Part shown: one piece after another, positions 7,047 through 12,980 of the stretch
Layout of the letters: each line of letters opens with the position of its first letter
Numbering within the stretch: the first letter of the stretch is position 1
NCBI RefSeq assembly: GCF_002505485.1
Contig: NZ_DAVG01000055.1
Location: 1-20,921, forward strand
Source: Methanosarcina sp. UBA5
Lineage (GTDB): Archaea > Halobacteriota > Methanosarcinia > Methanosarcinales > Methanosarcinaceae
DNA length: 20,921 nt
Reading direction: 5' to 3'
Notes under the pieces: generated by a model
What the model saw: the letters and a program-made list of their open reading frames with translations, nothing else
Databases searched by the model: none
What the model was told of the DNA's origin: nothing
Program-made: the position numbers and the translations under genes

Positions 7047-8865
7047 GTTTCAATCCCTACAAGGTCTGATTTTAATCTGTAGTTACCCTTGCGGCAGGAA
7101 ACTGGGTTCGTAGTTTCAATCCCTACAAGGTCTGATTTTAACAATCTCCCACTTTGTAGTCAATGTGATTATCACTCACGTTTCAATCCCTACAAGGTCT
7201 GATTTTAACGAATTCTTTGAGACTTCTGAGGAGGGGCATAACTTTGTTTCAATCCCTACAAGGTCTGATTTTAACAATACATCTCCGGTTCTCAATACCT
7301 GCCTGGTATCCTGTTTCAATCCCTACAAGGTCTGATTTTAACCCAGTCTATGACCCTGGGAATAACTGCGCCTATCCGTTTCAATCCTACAAGGTCTGAT
7401 TTTAACTTGATATAACAGGTTCTATACTTTCGAGTGCTGCAGAGTTTCAATCCCTACAAGGTATGATTTTAACGATCATGCTGGGGACTTTAGGCCTAAT
7501 GCTGAACTGTTTCAATCCCTACAAGGTCTGATTTTAACGACACTTCAGGATGAGCTCTTACAGCTTGTTATTTTGTTTCAATCCCTACAAGGTCTGATTT
7601 TAACTATCAATTCACAGAAAAAGGGGCACTCAAAATACACGAATTTCAATCCCTACAAGGTCTGATTTTAATGGATCTCCTGTAACCGGATCTTCTGGTG
7701 TTTGAGTATGTTTCAATCCCTACAAGGTCTGATTTTAACACGTAATTAATTTTAAAGATACAGGAATAACCGCCGAGTTTCAATCCCTACAAGGTCTGAT
7801 TTTAACCTTATGGATGTGATTCTTAAATAATCATCGAAGCTGTTTCAATCCCTACAAGGTCTGATTTTAACGTTTTTCTGATAAGCTGTTTTGCTCCATT
7901 GCAATAAGTTTCAATCCCTACAAGGTCTGATTTTAACCTTAACTGGTTTTCATAATGCTCATAACCTTCGTGAGTTTCAATCCCTACAAGGTCTGATTTT
8001 AACGATCACCCGCTTATAAATGTCCTTGATATTGGAATGTTTCAATCCCTACAAGGTCTGATTTTAACGATTGTGCGCGTGCGTATTGCGTGGAAGTTTA
8101 ACTTCGTTTCAATCCCTACAAGGTCTGATTTTAACAATCCCGAAGAGGTAATCCTAGCAACGTATAACGCCGTTTCAATCCCTACAAGGTCTGATTTTAA
8201 CATTCAGTCACAGCAGATTATATCCTGATTGTCCCTAGTTTCAATCCCTACAAGGTCTGATTTTAACTTTCCTGTTTTGTTCCTGTTTTGTTCCTGTTTT
8301 TGTGTTTCAATCCCTACAAGGTCTGATTTTAACGCCTGGCGTCGGGGTCAAGCTCCTCCGATGATACCTTGTTTCAATCCCTACAAGGTCTGATTTTAAC
8401 TGTTAAATTAAAGGGGGCATTTGTTTTCCCACTTGTGTTTCAATCCCTACAAGGTCTGATTTTAACATTATAACCGAACCTGTTAACCTGAATGTAACCG
8501 CGTTTCAATCCCTACAAGGTCTGATTTTAACCTTTATACCCTCAAAATGTGATTGACGGAAATACCCTGTTTCAATCCCTACAAGGTTTGATTTTAACTG
8601 CTGCTTCCTCTGCCTGGGCCTCTTTTTTACGTGCGTTTCAATCCCTACAAGGTCTGATTTTAACAGGTTCGGGTAAATCTTATGCAGTAGCGCAGCGTAT
8701 CTGCGTTTCAATCCCTACAAGGTCTGATTTTAACCGTTTTGTTGCTTCTGAAAATCACATATAGCTTATGTTTCAATCCCTACAAGGTCTGATTTTAACA
8801 TGTCCAGGCCGTCGTCTGCGTCGTCTATCTCGTCCGTTTCAATCCCTACAAGGTCTGATTTTAAC
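7047..8865 (-). CRISPR. Main CRISPR array: 28 repeats, 27 spacers (leader-proximal)
   Basis: The 30-nt repeats start at 7047, 7113, 7180, 7246, 7313, 7378, 7444, 7509, 7575, 7643, 7710, 7777, 7842, 7908, 7974, 8039, 8106, 8172, 8238, 8304, 8371, 8437, 8502, 8569, 8635, 8705, 8770 and 8836. Spacers are 35-38 nt, except one of 40 nt (8665-8704). Variants are: last plus-strand base T at 7047; a 1-nt deletion at 7378 (29 nt); GGTATG at 7444; both ends changed at 7643; GGTTTG at 8569. Variant repeats are more frequent toward the left, which agrees with a leader on the right and minus-strand transcription giving crRNAs with an ATTGAAAC handle. The repeat matches segment 1. Cas6 is immediately upstream and the Cascade operon downstream, so this is the array served by these proteins. 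Open frames crossing the array are repeat-derived artefacts. Confidence 0.98.
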
Positions 8866-9114
8866 CAAGCTAATTTAACCGAACTATTAACCTTAAAGCT
8901 ATACTCCTTTATTTCAGAATATGGCGCAGAACAAGGCTTTACTTAGAAGTACTCTTTTAAGTATGATATATAAATTTACTCTATTATTCAGATTTATGCT
9001 TTTTCCTTTCGTGGATCGTTCTTTTGAAGTACCCTTTATAAAGATCCACGAAAATACAGTTGATTCCTGTTTTTCATAGGGTTTTAAATTCTAAAATATA
9101 AATAATATCTAAAA
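8866..9114 (-). promoter_or_regulatory. CRISPR leader with pre-crRNA promoter
   Basis: This is the AT-rich leader between cas6 and the first repeat. On the minus strand a canonical archaeal TATA box TTTATATA lies at 8967-8974 with purine-rich sequence just upstream. A start site about 25 nt on would be near 8944, leaving a ~80-nt leader before the repeat at 8836-8865. A second TATA-like TTTATAAA lies at 9035-9042 within the loop of an inverted repeat. No ORF is present. Leader function is inferred from position, repeat orientation and repeat conservation at this end. Confidence 0.65.
9007..9053. repeat. 11-bp perfect inverted repeat enclosing a TATA-like box, in CRISPR leader
   Basis: TTTCGTGGATC (9007-9017) and GATCCACGAAA (9043-9053) are perfect inverted copies 25 nt apart. 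The intervening DNA contains the self-complementary TTTATAAA at 9035-9042. It could be a hairpin ending the cas6 message, or a dyad operator around an alternative array promoter. Confidence 0.6.
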
Positions 9115-9837
9115 TTACATTATATCCATACACCCAAATCCCATAGCTGTCTTTTCACCAAGTCCTGCATCATATGCGAACTCAATTAACCTTGGATCTG
9201 CTTTTAAAGTTATATCCATTAAACTACAACGCCTATAACTATTGTTTATTGTTACACGTTTTTTCTTGAAATCTGTAACCTTCGCCTCAAAAAAGCCCGA
9301 ATCGATTTTCTGGCCAGAAAACTCTTGGTATCTATCAAATAAGTTGTCTTTTAAATTTTCATAAAATTTTGAGTTCATCGGATATAGGTCCTCTTCTGTA
9401 AACTTATCTCCAACTTTCTCTTGTGTTTTTATGTATACAGGGGAAAGTGTTCTAAAAGTACAGCAATCTGTAAAACTTATTTTCGGCAACATCTCAACAC
9501 TTTCCACTATGAAATCAATCCTTCTGTCTTTGTTACCTAGGTAAAAATCAGGAGAAGAGATAATACCTTTTGCAAAATTTTTTATAAACTCTGCATCAGG
9601 AGATGATATGATAAAATTAGATTTATGAAAATTCAAACCATTTCGATCTGGGATTCGGTCTTCAATACTCAAGTTTGAGAATGTATAGTGTTTAAACCCT
9701 TTATGGCTATGCAGCTCATTCGCAAAAGTTTCATTTGCAATGGCAAGCCGTTTGTAAAGTACTGACGCTAAACCGTACTGATAATCGTAATGAAGTGGAT
9801 CAGGAGAAATCTTTCTGATATTTACTTTGAATCTCAT
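9115..9837 (-). CDS. cas6: CRISPR-associated endoribonuclease Cas6
   Basis: Cas6 cuts the pre-crRNA within each repeat to release crRNAs with an 8-nt 5' handle. The protein shows the Cas6 RAMP pattern: N-terminal MRFKVNIRK strand, HYDYQYGLASVLYKRLA helix (about 16-32), then ELHSHKGFKHYTFSNL (41-56), where the family has its LH.xGFK.FTFS block and a probable catalytic histidine. A C-terminal glycine-rich loop AGLGEKTAMGFGC (about 222-234) contacts RNA in known Cas6 proteins. The open frame reaches 9882 through a TTG, but the ATG at 9837 gives the conventional family N-terminus and a 240-aa protein, so I use it; its ribosome binding site is weak. It lies upstream of the leader on the same strand as the array, separated from the cas8-cas3 operon by both array segments. 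Confidence 0.92.
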   Translation of the reverse strand: MRFKVNIRKISPDPLHYDYQYGLASVLYKRLAIANETFANELHSHKGFKHYTFSNLSIEDRIPDRNGLNFHKSNFIISSPDAEFIKNFAKGIISSPDFYLGNKDRRIDFIVESVEMLPKISFTDCCTFRTLSPVYIKTQEKVGDKFTEEDLYPMNSKFYENLKDNLFDRYQEFSGQKIDSGFFEAKVTDFKKKRVTINNSYRRCSLMDITLKADPRLIEFAYDAGLGEKTAMGFGCMDIM

Positions 9838-10090
9838 AGAGAAGTATTGACCTGTACTATAATTATGCGTTTCGAAATGCAATATTTACTGGTAGTAAGG
9901 TTTATTTCTGACGCGAGTTGAGGCATCATAAAAGTAACAAATTATAAAAGACGAAATTAAACATCCCTAAATATTTATATAACTTAAAAAGAAATGATTT
10001 ATATATTGGTTTTTCAACCCTAATATAATAAAGCCAATAAACGAAATTGGGCTATGAAACGAACTTTTTTGTTAAAATAAAGTCGAAATC
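9838..10090. promoter_or_regulatory. Divergent promoter region (cas6 left, tRNA cluster right)
   Basis: On the minus strand a TATA-like TATATAAA lies at 9974-9981, about 140 nt before the cas6 ATG, implying a leader of roughly 115 nt. On the plus strand TTTATATA is at 9998-10005, facing the tRNA-like sequence. Further right, an AAGCCAATAAACGAA...GGGCTATGAAAC stretch (about 10031-10062) resembles the block upstream of both tRNA-Thr copies, so it may be a shared tRNA promoter architecture. Confidence 0.4.
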
Positions 10091-10164
10091 GCTACATAGT
10101 GGCTTAGCGGTATAGCGGTTGATTCTTATCAGTAGATAGAGGATTTAAATCCCTCCGGCAACCT
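10091..10164 (+). pseudogene. Degenerate tRNA-like sequence (anticodon arm broken)
   Basis: The stretch carries an A-box/D-arm-like TGGCTTAGCGGTATAGC and a B-box/T-arm-like GAGGATTTAAATCCCTC, spaced as in a tRNA and preceded by sequence similar to the tRNA-Thr upstream block. However, the anticodon arm (TTGAT-TCTT-ATCAG) has only a 4-nt loop if fully paired, the T-stem has one mismatch, the loop reads TTTAAAT, and no 7-bp acceptor stem pairs with the CGGCAAC at the 3' side. It is best read as a decayed tRNA whose identity cannot be assigned. Chance resemblance is possible. Confidence 0.35.
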
Positions 10165-10357
10165 TGTGAAGTTGCTACCAAAAACGCTTATATATAAGCC
10201 AATTAAATTTACTTGTAATTATACAAATAGACGAAAAAGGGCTTTAAACACTCATTTCTATGGGGTCGCTATGAGGGAATCATGCCTCGTTGGCTCAGCC
10301 CGGTAGAGCGAGTGACTTGTAATCACTAGGTCGCGTGTTCAAATCACGCACGGGGCT
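10161..10357 (+). repeat. Duplicated block, copy 1 (tRNA-Thr plus upstream region)
   Basis: This ~197-nt block recurs at 12501-12694. Both copies share GCTACCAAAAACGCTTATATA, the GCCAATTAAATTT and GTAATTATACAAATA segments, GGGCTTTAAACACTC and then the tRNA-Thr gene. The upstream parts have diverged more than the tRNA parts. The TATA-rich palindrome GCTTATATATAAGC (about 10186-10199) and TTATAC (about 10218) are candidate promoter boxes for the tRNA. Confidence 0.85.
10284..10357 (+). tRNA. tRNA-Thr (anticodon TGT)
   Basis: It folds as a complete 74-nt tRNA without CCA. The acceptor stem GCCTCGT/ACGGGGC has all seven pairs (one T-G wobble), the D-arm is GCTCAGCCCGGTAGAGC, the anticodon stem AGTGA/TCACT encloses loop CTTGTAA with anticodon TGT, the variable loop is AGGTC, and the T-arm GCGTG/CACGC encloses TTCAAAT. 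The discriminator base is T. It reads ACA threonine codons. It has no intron. This is the better preserved of two copies. Confidence 0.95.
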
Positions 10358-10427
10358 TCTAAATCTTTGTTCAAAGTCCTCTTTTTTCGGTTAAAGAAGT
10401 GGTACAGTGGAAGTGGGTATATATAAT

Positions 10428-10549
10428 GAGCTGATCCCAAAACCCATTTTTCCTCTCAATTATTAGAAACATTCAGGCTTTGATTCATAGTCATAAGCTC
10501 GATTAGTCACTAAAAACACAAAATTCAAAGTGAATTTTAGGATAGGCTC
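10428..10549. mobile_element. MITE-like element, decayed copy 1
   Basis: The left end GAGCTGATCCCAAAACCCATTTTTC nearly matches the left end of the element at 13801-13932. The right end TTTTAGGATAGGCTC is a decayed version of that element's TTTTGGGATTAGCTC. The interior also aligns (for example CGATTAGTCACT against CGATTGGTTACT). It is about 122 bp, non-coding, with degenerate terminal inverted repeats and no transposase. No convincing target-site duplication is visible. Confidence 0.6.
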
Positions 10550-10784
10550 TATATTAATAACATGCTCCTTTTGTTAAAGTTTGAATTCGTAATCTTATGG
10601 GCCTATATTGCAGTCCAAACACCAAAAGCCCAGACATTAAATGAATATTTTTTTCGTAACTATTCAGCCTGGATAAAACAATATCAATAGCCGTTTTGTT
10701 AAAATTCAATGTGCCAATCTCTAAAAAGTAACAATATAGTTATGGCAATATGGGGAGGAATATAGTGATGATACCGACATTTAC

Positions 10785-11063
10785 ATGGCTACTATTGAAG
10801 TACCACAACTAAAACCACCTGTTGCTGCATTCTCAGCTTCTCTAAGGTCAGGAAAAATTCCACTAAAGGTGCAGTTTACTGACAAGAGTACAAACAATCC
10901 AACTTCATGGAAGTGGAGTTTTGGAGACAGGACATATTCAACAGCCAAGAACCCTGTACATAAATACAGTAAAGCAGGAAAGTACACTGTCAGCTTGACA
11001 GTAAAGAATACTAAGGGCAGTAATACTAAGACCATGTTTGGATATATTGTAGCCAAAAAATGA
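10785..11063 (+). CDS. PKD-domain protein, probable 3' remnant of a surface-protein gene
   Basis: The 92-aa frame is almost entirely one PKD (polycystic kidney disease) domain: PVAAFSAS...IPLKVQFTDKS...PTSWKWSFGD...NPVHKYSKAGKYTVSLTVKN. This Ig-like fold is common in secreted and S-layer-associated Methanosarcina proteins, where it mediates surface or cell contacts. There is no signal peptide or membrane anchor, so the product as it stands would stay inside the cell. The frame stays open upstream of the ATG back to a stop at 10737, and those codons spell YGEEYSDDTDIYM, which resembles the DIYM beta-propeller repeats that precede PKD domains in such proteins. The GGGGAGGAA upstream is not suitably placed for this ATG. 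I infer it is the tail of a lost larger gene that happens to remain open. Expression is doubtful. Confidence 0.55.
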   Translation: MATIEVPQLKPPVAAFSASLRSGKIPLKVQFTDKSTNNPTSWKWSFGDRTYSTAKNPVHKYSKAGKYTVSLTVKNTKGSNTKTMFGYIVAKK

Positions 11064-11399
11064 ACTTCTAATTGGAAAAAATAATTAAAAAAGATTGGGA
11101 CTAAAGAGGAATGGGAAATTTAATTTATTGAGTAGAGGATATTTAATTAAGTGCCAAGGTTATAGTCCCTCTATTATGTCTAAGCCTGTCTGGGGTATTT
11201 TGCTATTTGGGACAGCTTAAGTCATTATTAGTTGCCACAGATAGGGGGGTTCGTCGGACTTGTCTAAGTTAATTCTCATTATTAAGGAGTTTTCCCCCAA
11301 TCTGTGGTAAAAGATAAGACGAAAGGTAAAAATGGTTGGACATCTTGGATGGCAGAACATATCAAAAACTACAGATAACGACGTCCAGAAAGCTTTAGT
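11064..11399. other. Intergenic, no gene; contains one inverted repeat
   Basis: No convincing coding frame was found on either strand. The notable structure is an imperfect inverted repeat at 11235-11307: CCACAGAT-A-GGGGG against CCCCC-A-ATCTGTGG, thirteen pairs interrupted by one A/A mismatch, enclosing about 45 nt. It could be the ends of a very short mobile element or the stem of an RNA; neither can be decided here. Confidence 0.45.
11235..11307. repeat. Imperfect inverted repeat, 73 bp overall
   Basis: The arms are 11235-11248 and 11294-11307. The 8-bp outer stem and 5-bp G/C inner stem are perfect apart from one opposed A/A. G-runs of this length are rare in this AT-rich region, so the structure is unlikely to be random, but no function is evident. 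Confidence 0.5.
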
Positions 11400-11759
11400 T
11401 TAATTTCTAATTTTCAAAAAGATCTTTCCAGTGTTTATGGTCGAAATATAATTCGTTTTTCCCTTGCTATTACCATTAATTGCCTTTAAATCTTTGAGCT
11501 TATTAAGGTTTCTGGAGATTGTGCTTTCTGAAATTTGTACGTGATCAGCTCAATTGCCTCATTATTTGAGTCGCTCCACTGCACCAAAAAGAATAAACAC
11601 AATTGAAAAACACAAACCTACCACCAAAACGCAAGCCAGTTGATTTTTTGGGCTTCCGCTAAGTACAACGATGGCAGAAAGACTTATACCGATTATACAT
11701 AAAATTGATATGTTTAATATAGTTCTGAGTATAGTTCTAAGTATAGTTCTTATCTTCAT
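11400..11759 (-). pseudogene. Frameshifted membrane-anchored winged-helix regulator
   Basis: The 5' part (11759-11562) is open and encodes 65 aa with two hydrophobic helices (about 14-33 and 42-60), after a short RTIL repeat. Its ATG has AAGG 8 nt upstream. Directly after its TAA stop, other frames continue with NNEAIELI and then, after a further shift, ISESTISRNLNKLKDLKAI...KTNYIS, ending at a TAA at 11400-11402. The latter is a clear winged-helix recognition helix and wing of the MarR/ArsR-like kind. Archaea of this group have regulators with two N-terminal membrane helices followed by such a domain, so I infer one ancestral gene broken by at least two frameshifts. The alternative is that the 65-aa membrane protein is a separate real gene and only the regulator is dead. 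Confidence 0.6.
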
Positions 11760-11798
11760 GGTTTATGCCTTTTTGTAACGATCTTGAAATGCCAATAA

Positions 11799-11908
11799 AT
11801 TGCAATTACCTTGAAACTCAATAGAGATTGAAGAAACTATTTCCTTGGTATTATAATAATCGCTGTTTTTTTATTGCAATCAACTTGAAACTCACTAGAA
11901 ATTGAAAC
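11799..11908 (+). CRISPR. Degenerate CRISPR-like unit A (two repeats, one 35-nt spacer)
   Basis: Two copies of a ~36-nt sequence beginning ATTGCAAT and ending in ATTGAA(GA)AAC/ATTGAAAC occur at 11799-11837 and 11873-11908, separated by 35 nt of unrelated DNA. The shared core is ACTTGAAACTCA with TAGA nearby. The first copy carries a 3-nt insertion near its end. Length, spacing and the ATTGAAAC terminus are those of CRISPR repeats, but the sequence differs from the main array. Orientation by the handle is plus strand. It is probably a relic of a second array. Confidence 0.55.
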
Positions 11909-11945
11909 GTGATCTGTAAGTAATGAATACTCAGAAGGCTTAAAA

Positions 11946-12217
11946 TTGGGAAAAAAAGGGTTATCTAGCCTTAATGTAATCGCGGCTGTTATTTCCTATC
12001 TGATCTGTGGTTATGCGGTCTGGAAGTACAATTTAGACCCTTCTAGCGATTGTTTAATTGCTGTAGCCCTTTTAATTTTGAGCTTCACCCTAGATCTATA
12101 ACTGATATTTCGTAGGAATAAAACGTGGCCGATTAATATATCGAATGGCTGGAAAAGCAAATTGAGTATTATACTCGTCAGAACGAGAAATATTGAAGAA
12201 TACCGCGAATATTAATT
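11946..12217 (+). pseudogene. Decayed small membrane protein gene between CRISPR-like units
   Basis: From a TTG at 11946 (GAAGG 7 nt upstream) an uninterrupted 51-codon frame reads MGKKGLSSLNVIAAVISYLI... with two hydrophobic stretches and stops at 12099-12101. It is too short to be certain. Just downstream, other frames show coding-like segments such as YFVGIKRGRLIYRMAGK and YIEWLEKQIEYYTRQNEKY, each cut by stops. I infer a once longer gene with a membrane N-terminus and a charged helical C-terminus, now broken by frameshifts. The first 51 codons might still be a free-standing small protein. No family is recognised. Confidence 0.35.
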
Positions 12218-12225
12218 TGCTACTG

Positions 12226-12316
12226 ATTGCAATTACCTTGAAAACTCAAAGAGATTGAAACTATTTTCATATTGAAACGTATATTATAAGTGTTCCAAAA
12301 TTGCAATTAACTTGAA
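12226..12316 (+). CRISPR. Degenerate CRISPR-like unit B (one full repeat, 38-nt gap, truncated repeat)
   Basis: A 36-nt copy of the same repeat as unit A lies at 12226-12261 (ATTGCAATTACCTTG... ending GAGATTGAAAC). After 38 nt, a second copy begins at 12300 (ATTGCAATTAACTTGAA) but is lost after about 17 nt. The intervening 38 nt contains an extra ATTGAAAC. The orientation is the same as unit A, and the 317 nt between the units holds the decayed membrane-protein frame. Confidence 0.5.
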
Positions 12317-12500
12317 TCCAGACGGAAGATAGTTTTAAGAGTATACTTTATTCAGTCGAGTAATCTGCAATTTGATGCCAGGACGTGAACTTGTCCAATA
12401 ACTGCAGAAAACTACACGACAATTGTTCCTAACCTCCTTTATTGTGGCTGTATCAATTACAGGTATCGTGGCGTTGTTGTAGTATGTCATTGGGGGTAGA
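12317..12500. other. Intergenic, no gene recognised
   Basis: Only a short hydrophobic fragment is visible on the plus strand (QLFLTSFIVAVSITGIVALL, about 12420-12480), ending in a stop and lacking a start. It looks like a stray signal-peptide or membrane segment from a lost gene. Confidence 0.35.
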
Positions 12501-12694
12501 ACTTTGTGCAGTGGCTACCAAAAACGCTTATATAGGCCAATTAAATTTGCTAGTAATTATACAAATAAACAATAGAGGGCTTTAAACACTCGGTTCTATT
12601 GACTCCTTAGAGAAAATCAAGCCTTGTTGGCTCAGCCCGGTAGAGCGAGTGACTTGTAATCACTAGGTCGCGTGTTCAAACCACGCATGGAGCT
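12501..12694 (+). repeat. Duplicated block, copy 2 (tRNA-Thr plus upstream region)
   Basis: This is the counterpart of 10161-10357, in the same orientation and about 2.34 kb away. It begins ACTTTGTGCAGTGGCTACCA where copy 1 has ACCTTGTGAAGTTGCTACCA, and keeps the CGCTTATATA, TAATTATACAAATA and GGGCTTTAAACACTC segments. Because similarity extends well upstream of the tRNA, segmental duplication explains it better than attachment-site duplication. Confidence 0.85.
12621..12694 (+). tRNA. tRNA-Thr (anticodon TGT), diverged second copy
   Basis: It differs from the copy at 10284 at four of 74 positions. The anticodon arm and D-arm are identical, and anticodon TGT is kept. The acceptor stem GCCTTGT/ATGGAGC now has a C3-A70 mismatch and three G-T wobbles, so the stem is weak. 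The T-loop is TTCAAAC. It may still be charged and used, but the clustering of changes in the acceptor stem suggests decay toward a pseudogene. Confidence 0.75.
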
Positions 12695-12830
12695 TATCTA
12701 TTTTTCAGTTTAAAGTTACTTTTTCATTGGAAAAGTTGATAAAAATACACTCATTTTTTATAGTTGATTGTCAATTCACGAATATAATCTAAGAAGGATT
12801 AATTCTATCGCTTTTTAATGGTGTTTAACA

Positions 12831-12980
12831 ATGTCCAAAAAAACTTCTAAACCGATATCTCGTAGAGAACAAGATCAAATGAAACGCAATAGAGTGAATG
12901 ATAACAAACCAGCATCGGGTAATAAAGGTATAATTGAAAAATGCAAGAACCTTCTCAAGAGAAAAAACTCGGAGAATTAA
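12831..12980 (+). CDS. Small basic protein (49 aa), unknown function
   Basis: The ATG at 12831 opens a 49-codon frame rich in Lys, Arg and Asn (MSKKTSKPISRREQ...), with a short amphipathic helix IIEKCKNLLKRKN at the C-terminus. A GGTG motif lies 7 nt before the start, matching the archaeal anti-Shine-Dalgarno, and TATA-like ATAATC/TTTATAG sequences lie upstream. There are no hydrophobic segments and a single cysteine. The high net positive charge suggests nucleic-acid or ribosome contact, but this is guesswork. It stands alone between the second tRNA-Thr and the peroxiredoxin gene. No family is recognised. Confidence 0.5.
   Translation: MSKKTSKPISRREQDQMKRNRVNDNKPASGNKGIIEKCKNLLKRKNSEN

Noticed and set aside
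6517..8764. Open frames crossing the CRISPR arrays on both strands (for example 6517-6714, 7217-7399, 8037-8228, 8505-8711, 8549-8764)
   Set aside because: Each repeats the peptide encoded by the CRISPR repeat (such as SIPTRSDFN or LKSDLVGIET), so they are array artefacts and not genes.
10781..11056. Minus-strand frame opposite the PKD domain
   Set aside because: It mirrors the PKD reading frame and has no family features or start signals; the plus-strand PKD motif is unambiguous.
10284..12694. tRNA-Thr copies as attL/attR of an integrated element
   Set aside because: The duplication covers over 100 nt upstream of the tRNA as well as the whole gene, and no integrase fragment is seen; kept only as an alternative in the findings.
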